From positions 48,652-112,651 of the forward strand of contig JAAVHJ010000010.1 of assembly GCA_014799805.1 (NCBI GenBank): a stretch of DNA of 64,000 nucleotides, written 5' to 3'. The notes below the pieces were generated by a model that saw only the letters and a list, made by a program, of their open reading frames with translations, made no database searches and had not been told where the DNA came from. Below are positions 59,129 to 64,000 of this stretch, one piece after another. The position numbers and the translations under genes were made by a program. Source of the DNA: Ruminococcus sp. (GTDB lineage Bacteria; Bacillota; Clostridia; Oscillospirales; Ruminococcaceae). Each line of letters starts with the position of its first letter. Position 1 is the stretch's first letter.

Positions 59129-59160
59129 AAAAAAAGCCCTATCTTTTGCAAGATAAGGCT
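59129..59160 (-). terminator. Terminator of the SUKH-like gene
   Basis: AGCCCTATCTT (59135-59145) pairs with AAGATAAGGCT (59150-59160, one mismatch); on the minus strand a run of T residues follows. Confidence 0.8.
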
Positions 59161-59181
59161 TAAAATTTAATATTAATTTTA

Positions 59182-59619
59182 TCATTCATAAAAATTATCA
59201 ATCACATCAAAAATAACTTTTTCATCTAGTAAATTTTCTAAAAATTCAAAAAAATTTTTTCCTAATACACAAGCACATTCTTCCCAACAGCCATATAAAT
59301 ACCCGTTTTTACCAATGAATAACTCTGTATCTGGTCCTCTCATGAATCCAACAGGTATCAATGATATATGAAAATAATCTTCATATATTTTTAAAACATC
59401 ATTATCAGCATCATAATTATCAACTGGATTAATTACAATAGAATGATTATGAAAATTAAGCTTTAAAAAAGCAAAATTCGCAATAAACTCTATTTGATAT
59501 TCTGATACAGCATAATTTTTTTGTTTCCAATCCTCTAGTATATCAGAAATATCTTTTTTTTCATTGGGAATCCAATTGCTTTTAGTTAAAACAGATAATA
59601 CGTCTTGTCTAATAGCCAT
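59182..59619 (-). CDS. SUKH-3-like immunity protein
   Basis: 145 residues from MAIRQDVLSVLTKSNW, placed after the upstream zinc-ribbon gene's stop; a longer reading overlaps that gene. The pattern matches SUKH-3: VLTKSNWIPNEKKDISDILEDWKQKNYAV near the N-terminus (family: vL..sGW..gRk.di), then EFIANFAFLKL, ISLIPVGFMRGPDTELFIGKNGYLYGCWEECACVLGKNFFEFLENLL at the C-terminus. SUKH proteins neutralise nuclease-type toxins of polymorphic toxin systems. No toxin gene is adjacent; it probably shares a transcript with the zinc-ribbon gene (7-base gap). Confidence 0.7.
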   Translation of the reverse strand: MAIRQDVLSVLTKSNWIPNEKKDISDILEDWKQKNYAVSEYQIEFIANFAFLKLNFHNHSIVINPVDNYDADNDVLKIYEDYFHISLIPVGFMRGPDTELFIGKNGYLYGCWEECACVLGKNFFEFLENLLDEKVIFDVIDNFYE

Positions 59620-59626
59620 AATTTCA

Positions 59627-60118
59627 TTATAATTTTGTTCCGCATTTCGTACAGAATGCGTCTGTTTTATGAACTTGATTGCCACAGACTGGACAAACTG
59701 GTTTTTTCAGAAAATCATAATTTCTTACACGGTGTAAAAGCTTATTTTCAATAAAGCTAAAAATTTCTTTTGGCAAAGTTACCTGACGCAATGCACCAAT
59801 TCCTGCTGTCAGCACAAGTGGACTAAACCAAATTGCCCCAATCGTAGCAACACCTAATTTATCAATCCATTTTGCATTGCCAACTGTGACTGTCAAAACA
59901 TGATTACTTAACTGCAATTCTACTGTGACAGCCATATCTAAGCCAATGAATTTTTTCCATTGGGAATCACTCCCCAAACACTGTAAAATAATTTTATCAT
60001 CCATATCAAAACGCTGTGTACATAACGACTTACTCCAACTAAGATATTGTTCTAACATAGTGCCTAAATCTGACAAAATGAAATTATTTTGCACCTCATA
60101 ACTTCTTTTTTCTTGCAT
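59627..60118 (-). CDS. Zinc-ribbon protein with a membrane segment
   Basis: 163 residues. A soluble N-terminal domain (about 1-75, FDMDDKIILQCLGSDSQWKKFIGLDMAVTVELQL) is followed by a hydrophobic, possibly membrane-associated stretch (LGVATIGAIWFSPLVLTAGIGAL, about 87-110) and a C-terminal zinc ribbon CPVCGNQVHKTDAFCTKCG. No named family; related proteins occur in Ruminococcus. It has a consensus promoter, and the SUKH-like gene follows it closely. Confidence 0.7.
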   Translation of the reverse strand: MQEKRSYEVQNNFILSDLGTMLEQYLSWSKSLCTQRFDMDDKIILQCLGSDSQWKKFIGLDMAVTVELQLSNHVLTVTVGNAKWIDKLGVATIGAIWFSPLVLTAGIGALRQVTLPKEIFSFIENKLLHRVRNYDFLKKPVCPVCGNQVHKTDAFCTKCGTKL

Positions 60119-60157
60119 GATTCAAAACCCTTCCTTAAAAATGATTTTATACTTTAT

Positions 60158-60186
60158 ATTATAGCAAAATTTTTTTCTCTTGTCAA
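60158..60186 (-). promoter_or_regulatory. Sigma-A promoter of the zinc-ribbon and SUKH-like genes
   Basis: Minus strand TTGACA (60181-60186), 17 bases, TATAAT (60158-60163) preceded by TTGC. Confidence 0.75.
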
Positions 60187-60270
60187 GCAATATATTTTGT
60201 GAAAAATGACAGGAAATTACTTATTAAAACTAACAAGATATACAAAAATCACCAAAAACGCTCCCACGTA

Positions 60271-60299
60271 TTGACTTAAAAAAAAATATATGTTATAAT
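60271..60299 (+). promoter_or_regulatory. Sigma-A promoter of the six-repeat secreted protein
   Basis: TTGACT (60271-60276), 17 bases, TATAAT (60294-60299) preceded by ATGT. The leader that follows (to 60386) is about 80 bases and G/C-richer than its surroundings; no known riboswitch core was recognised. Confidence 0.7.
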
Positions 60300-60386
60300 G
60301 TTAGTTATAATGTGGGGCAAGTCTACCCTTTTGGCAAAGGTTCACTTTTCCCAAAATCTAAAATCAAGAGAAAGAGAGGACTATTT

Positions 60387-62588
60387 ATGACAAATTCCCA
60401 GAAAATCGCTGCTGGGATTCTCGCCGCTACCGTTGTCTTTGCAGGTGCAGCCAAATCTCCAGCGTCACGTATAGAAACTAAGTTCATAGAACTAACAGCT
60501 TCTGCGGCTGATGATGCACTTTCTATTGCGAATGGGACAAGTGTTCCTGACACGCTCGCAAAAGGCAGAGGTGTTGCTGTAAAAGGTGTCGTTTCTTCGG
60601 AATCATCTAATATTTCGTCTGTAACAGTTGGTATTTATGACTCCAGCAGGAAACTTGTAACAGGTAAAAGTGCTTTGCCAAAAGCAAAATCTTACAATGT
60701 AGCTAAATTAGACTCTTATATTGAATTTGACAAATTACCTGCTGGTACATACACGTATATGGTATTTGCAACAAATGAGAGTAACACAAACTATGTGCTT
60801 ACAAACAAAAGTTTCACTGTAACAGATGGTACAAGCACAGACCCAACAACAGCAAGTGATACGCTGAGTATCTCTAATGGTACATCACTTCCTGCTATTT
60901 TGAAAAAAGGCAAATTTGTAACTGTAAAAGGTACTGTCACTTCTACAAGCTCTAATATTACTTCTTTGACAGTTGGCGTGTATGATAAAGCCGGCAATCA
61001 AGTAACCGGAAAAACTGTAAATCCAAATGCAAAATCTTACAACGTCGGCAAAGTAGACAATGATATTACATTCAATAAGCTTGATGAGGGCGATTATACT
61101 TACAAGATTATTGCAACAAACAGTGCAAATGAAAATTATGTTGTTGCAACACAAGATTTCACTGTTACAGTAGATGGTAATGCACCAACAACATCTGCTG
61201 AACCGACAGACCCAACAGAGCCTAATACAAATCCTACAACACCTCCAGCAAGTACAACAGATACAATTGCTATTTCTGGCGGTACAGAAGTACCAGATAA
61301 CCTTGCAAAAGGCAAATCTGTCATTGTAAAAGGCACTGTTACTTCTGCAGAATCTAATCTGGAATCCCTCACAGTCGGCATTTACGACACACAGGGCAAA
61401 TTAGTAACTGGCAAAACAGCGATTCCAAATGCAAAAACTTATGATTTATCTAGATTAGATAATTATATTGAATTTAATAAATTACCTGAAGGCACATATG
61501 CTTACATGGTATTTGCAAGTAACAGTGTTTCTAAGAACTATGTCATGGTCAATAAAGCATTTACTGTTGGCGAAGGCGGTCAAGTTGCTAGTGATGTCAT
61601 GGCAATTGCCAATGGCACAACAATTGCATCTAATATTGCAAAAGGACAAAGTGTTTCTGTAAAAGGCACAGTTGCTTCTTCCAGTTCAAATATTACTTCC
61701 TTGACAGTTGGTGTCTATGACCAAGATGGTCAAATGGCAACTGGTAAAACTGTTACACCAAATGCAAAGACTTATAATTTAAATAAAGTCGACAAAGATA
61801 TTTTATTTAATAAACTTGCGGAAGGCAGTTACACTTATAAAGTTATTGCTAGCAATGCAGCTAATAAAGATTATGCTTTAGTAAATCAAGCATTTACTGT
61901 TGGCAGCCAAGCAAGTGCAAATGATTTATTAACAATTGCAAATGGTTCTAATATTCCAGATAGTATTAAAAAAGGCTCTGCTGTTACAGTAAAAGGCACT
62001 GTTTCCTCTGCAAGTTCAAATATTACTTCTTTGACAGTTGGTATTTATGACAGCGACAAGAAATTAATTACTGGTAAAACTGCAATTCCGAATGCAAAGA
62101 CTTATAATATTAATAAACTTGATAATTATGTAGAATTTAATAAGCTGTCAGATGGTACTTATAATTATTTAGTATTTGCAACAAATGCTGCAAATGAAAA
62201 TTATGTGATTGTCAATAAGCAATTTACAGTTGGAAACGCAACAAGCAGTAATTCTAATACAGTCAGTTCCAATGCAAAGGGAATTAGTTTAACAAATGGG
62301 ACAAGCATTCCTGAAACCATTGCAAAAGGCAAAGGCATTCCCGTAAGAGGTACTGTTACTTCTGATAGCACGATTAAAGCAATTACGGTAGCTGTCTATG
62401 ACGCAAATAATAAGCTTGCAACCAGCAAATCCGTTGCACCAAATGCGACTTCCTATGATTTGAAAAATCTTGATAAATATATTGAATTTGACAAATTACC
62501 AGCAGGTGCTTATACTTACAGAGTCGCTGTGACAACAACTGCAACAAAAGACTATACAGCCGACAGACAGACTTTTAACGTAAAATAA
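60387..62588 (+). CDS. Secreted protein made of six ~105-residue repeats
   Basis: 733 residues from the ATG that follows AGAGAGGA; a longer frame starts inside the leader. Signal peptide MTNSQKIAAGILAATVVFAG, then six beta-rich repeats of about 105 residues, each starting like LSIANGTSVPDTLAKG, with core VKGTVTSxSSNITSLTVGIYD, middle KTYNxNKLDNYIEFNKL and end GTYTYMVFATNSxNxNYV. A Thr/Pro/Glu linker (about 265-290) separates repeats 2 and 3. The repeats look like Ig-like sandwiches but no family is recognised. There is no LPXTG, dockerin or S-layer motif, so the attachment is unknown. Hairpin terminator follows. Confidence 0.8.
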   Translation: MTNSQKIAAGILAATVVFAGAAKSPASRIETKFIELTASAADDALSIANGTSVPDTLAKGRGVAVKGVVSSESSNISSVTVGIYDSSRKLVTGKSALPKAKSYNVAKLDSYIEFDKLPAGTYTYMVFATNESNTNYVLTNKSFTVTDGTSTDPTTASDTLSISNGTSLPAILKKGKFVTVKGTVTSTSSNITSLTVGVYDKAGNQVTGKTVNPNAKSYNVGKVDNDITFNKLDEGDYTYKIIATNSANENYVVATQDFTVTVDGNAPTTSAEPTDPTEPNTNPTTPPASTTDTIAISGGTEVPDNLAKGKSVIVKGTVTSAESNLESLTVGIYDTQGKLVTGKTAIPNAKTYDLSRLDNYIEFNKLPEGTYAYMVFASNSVSKNYVMVNKAFTVGEGGQVASDVMAIANGTTIASNIAKGQSVSVKGTVASSSSNITSLTVGVYDQDGQMATGKTVTPNAKTYNLNKVDKDILFNKLAEGSYTYKVIASNAANKDYALVNQAFTVGSQASANDLLTIANGSNIPDSIKKGSAVTVKGTVSSASSNITSLTVGIYDSDKKLITGKTAIPNAKTYNINKLDNYVEFNKLSDGTYNYLVFATNAANENYVIVNKQFTVGNATSSNSNTVSSNAKGISLTNGTSIPETIAKGKGIPVRGTVTSDSTIKAITVAVYDANNKLATSKSVAPNATSYDLKNLDKYIEFDKLPAGAYTYRVAVTTTATKDYTADRQTFNVK
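60513..62585 (+). repeat. Six tandem protein-coding repeats
   Basis: Six in-frame units of about 310-330 bases within the secreted protein gene. Units 2-5 are most alike; unit 6 is the most diverged and lacks the SSN triplet. The pattern alternates between two unit types, in that units 1, 3 and 5 carry LDxYxEFxKL while 2 and 4 carry VDxDIxFNKL. Confidence 0.8.
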
Positions 62589-62607
62589 TTAAAATAATTT
62601 AAATTTT

Positions 62608-62645
62608 AAAATCTCTGATGAAATTATCATCAGGGATTTTTTTAT
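62608..62645 (+). terminator. Terminator of the six-repeat protein gene
   Basis: AAATCTCTGATGA pairs with TCATCAGGGATTT (62627-62639), followed by a T-run. Confidence 0.8.
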
Positions 62646-62674
62646 TTTTAATTATTAATTTTTAGAAAATATGC

Positions 62675-62703
62675 TTGACAAAATTTTTTAATTATGTTAT
62701 AAT
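62675..62703 (+). promoter_or_regulatory. Sigma-A promoter of the GntR-ABC operon
   Basis: TTGACA (62675-62680), 17 bases, TATAAT (62698-62703) preceded by ATGT. Confidence 0.8.
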
Positions 62704-62705
62704 AT

Positions 62706-62732
62706 ATCTGTACTAATATAATTAATACAGAT
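62706..62732 (+). promoter_or_regulatory. Probable GntR operator (inverted repeat)
   Basis: ATCTGTA (62706-62712) and TACAGAT (62726-62732) form an inverted repeat with a 13-base centre, starting just past the -10 box. YtrA-type regulators repress their own operons at such sites, so autoregulation is likely. Confidence 0.6.
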
Positions 62733-62779
62733 ATGACAAAAAATTTTCTTAAATCCAATCAAAAGCGAGGTGAGAAAAC

Positions 62780-63142
62780 ATGTTTGACATTGACTTGATG
62801 AGCCGTATTCCGATTTATGAACAATTATACAGGAGAGTGATTGAATTGATTTTAAAAGGTGTGTTAAACGAAAATGACAAATTGCCAAGTGTTCGTAATT
62901 TAGCGACACAATTAGGTGTCAATCCAAATACCGTTGCAAAAGCTTATTCTCTGCTGGAACGTGACAATATTATTCATTCACTTGCAGGGAGGGGCAGTTT
63001 TGTGACAAAGCCTGATGCGATTCTTGCACAAGAACATATTTTAAAAGATTTTGATACAGCTGTCACACATGCCATCGAAATTGGTATTAAGAAAGAAATT
63101 CTAATAGAACGTATTTCTAAAATCGCAAATCAAGAAAATTAA
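62780..63142 (+). CDS. GntR family regulator, YtrA subfamily
   Basis: 120 residues. A winged helix-turn-helix fills residues 1-75: SRIPIYEQLYRRVIELILKGVLNENDKLPSVRNLATQLGVNPNTVAKAYSLLERDNIIHSLAGRGSFV. The short helical C-terminus (AIEIGIKKEILIERISKIA) is typical of YtrA, which lacks a large ligand-binding domain. It probably represses its own promoter and the ABC transporter gene that follows by about 30 bases. In Bacillus, YtrA responds to cell-wall-active antibiotics. Confidence 0.9.
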   Translation: MFDIDLMSRIPIYEQLYRRVIELILKGVLNENDKLPSVRNLATQLGVNPNTVAKAYSLLERDNIIHSLAGRGSFVTKPDAILAQEHILKDFDTAVTHAIEIGIKKEILIERISKIANQEN

Positions 63143-63172
63143 AAAATTAAATTAGAAAGGAGCGAATTTATT

Positions 63173-64000
63173 ATGATGCAGTTAAAAGCAACTGTCAAAC
63201 AGTTTGAAGATTTCAAAGCACTGGACGGCGTAGATTTAGAAATTCCCAAAGGCACAGCTTTTGGCTTACTAGGCTCTAACGGTGCAGGAAAATCAACGAT
63301 TTTAAGATTATTCAGTGGTATTTATAAACAAGAAAGCGGAGAAGTATTAATTGACGGCGAGCCAGTTTATGATAATATTCAGGCAAAACAAAAAGTATTT
63401 TTTATCAATGACGAAACAATTCAATTTTCTAATTTTACACTCATGCAATTAAAAGATTTTTATAAGCAATTTTATCCAAGCTTTTCAGAAGAAATTTTTG
63501 AAAAATTAGAAAAGGCAATTCAATTGCCACGCAATAAAAAAATTAATACATTTTCTAAGGGAATGAAACGCCAGGCTATTGTGATTATTGGTATCGCATG
63601 TTGTACGCCTTATTTATTACTAGATGAAGCATTTGACGGGCTTGACCCCACAATGCGAATTATTGTAAAACGTATGCTAGTTGATGCCATGTGTGAACGA
63701 GAATTAACAGTTGTCATTTCTTCCCATAATCTCAAAGAAATCAACGAAATGTGCGATATGGCAGGTTTATTGCACCATGGCAAAATTGTATTCAACAGAC
63801 AGTTAGACAGCTTAAAAGGCACAATGCATAAAATTCAAACAGCATTTGCCGATAAATCAAAAATTTACACAGCAAAAGATTTCCCAAGTTTAGAAATTCT
63901 GCATTTTGAAAAAACTCAAAGTATTTATCACATTATTGCCAAAGGAGAAGAAGAAGAAATTCACCAAGCATTAGCACCATTTAAGCCTGTGATAGCAGAT
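63173..64000 (+). CDS. ABC transporter ATP-binding protein, YtrB-like, 3' end cut by window
   Basis: 276 codons in the window and open at its end. ATP-binding cassette: Walker A GLLGSNGAGKSTILRLFSGI (about 34-53), Q-loop region replaced by FFINDETIQFSNFTLMQL, signature FSKGMKRQ rather than LSGGQ (usual for the YtrB/BcrA-like group), Walker B YLLLDEAFDGLDP and switch ISSHNLKEI. The C-terminal region after 220 is a regulatory extension. AAAGGAG precedes two adjacent in-frame ATGs; the first is used. Follows the GntR regulator in one operon; a permease is expected just beyond the window. Confidence 0.9.
   Translation, partial: MMQLKATVKQFEDFKALDGVDLEIPKGTAFGLLGSNGAGKSTILRLFSGIYKQESGEVLIDGEPVYDNIQAKQKVFFINDETIQFSNFTLMQLKDFYKQFYPSFSEEIFEKLEKAIQLPRNKKINTFSKGMKRQAIVIIGIACCTPYLLLDEAFDGLDPTMRIIVKRMLVDAMCERELTVVISSHNLKEINEMCDMAGLLHHGKIVFNRQLDSLKGTMHKIQTAFADKSKIYTAKDFPSLEILHFEKTQSIYHIIAKGEEEEIHQALAPFKPVIAD

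Noticed and set aside
60300..60386. Possible cyclic di-GMP riboswitch before the six-repeat gene
   Set aside because: The conserved GEMM core and tetraloop/receptor were not found; only GGCAA-like words occur.
60513..62585. Tandem repeats considered as a CRISPR or satellite array
   Set aside because: The repeats are about 320 bases, in frame and diverged as protein units; they belong to one coding sequence.

Overview
The window looks like a chromosome segment of a low-GC, Gram-positive, spore-forming anaerobe of the Ruminococcus / Oscillospiraceae type. This rests on AT-rich DNA, Firmicutes sigma-A promoters, spoIIGA-sigE-sigG, RNase J, GdpP, a zinc-type ribosomal protein S18, acetate kinase, and several secreted proteins ending in type I dockerins. 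Genus-level assignment is inference. There is no prophage, insertion sequence or CRISPR array; most of the window is housekeeping DNA with small accessory insertions and relics.

Layout. 1-5.3 kb (minus): tightly overlapped murD, two M42 peptidases, a GNAT enzyme and a methionine gamma-lyase-like gene cut by the window start. 5.4-9.0 kb (plus): DtxR-type metal regulator, a FeoA-like remnant, a MIF-family tautomerase and two secreted dockerin proteins. 9.1-13.6 kb: a membrane-anchored acidic protein, RsmE, a lipoprotein, and the sporulation cluster, with sigG divergent from spoIIGA-sigE. 13.6-21.4 kb (minus): BspA-like leucine-rich repeat (LRR) protein with dockerin, Ca-type P-ATPase, rpsF-ssb-rpsR, a second BspA-like protein, tmcAL. 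21.6-26.6 kb (plus): ackA, rnhA, a solute-binding lipoprotein, a broken dockerin gene and an intact relative. 26.7-37.7 kb (minus): a sugar-binding-domain/GGDEF fusion, zinc-ribbon proteins, citrate synthase, a YdjI-YdjG-YdjH-like envelope-stress module, a CPBP protease and a PaaK-type ligase; tRNA-Pro(CGG) lies within this block on the plus strand. 37.8-42.8 kb (plus): secG, rnr, RING/zinc-ribbon membrane protein, HAD phosphatase. 42.8-60.1 kb (minus): a phage-tail-like orphan, purA, a decayed hsdS, ftsH, tilS, dnaB, a broken HEAT-like gene, rplI, gdpP, rnj, a nucleotidyltransferase/phosphomannomutase-like fusion, a SUKH-like immunity gene and a zinc-ribbon protein. 60.3-64.0 kb (plus): a six-repeat secreted protein and a GntR/ABC pair cut by the window end.

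Most promoters read as TTGACA-like, 17 bp, TATAAT, very often with TGC or TGT immediately before the -10 box. Two sporulation promoters differ: spoIIGA shows a 22-bp spacer as in the classical Spo0A-activated spoIIG promoter, and sigG has a sigma-F/G-like promoter.

No complete new defence or mobile system was found. The most notable items are: the relic gene set (hsdS, FeoA-like, HEAT-like, dockerin deletion copy); a 48-bp duplication of the start of the SPFH gene bracketing a small unknown gene; a long hairpin-rich leader before rnj; a candidate structured small RNA or small gene beside ftsH; and a nucleotidyltransferase/phosphomutase fusion that lacks both recognisable active-site loops.
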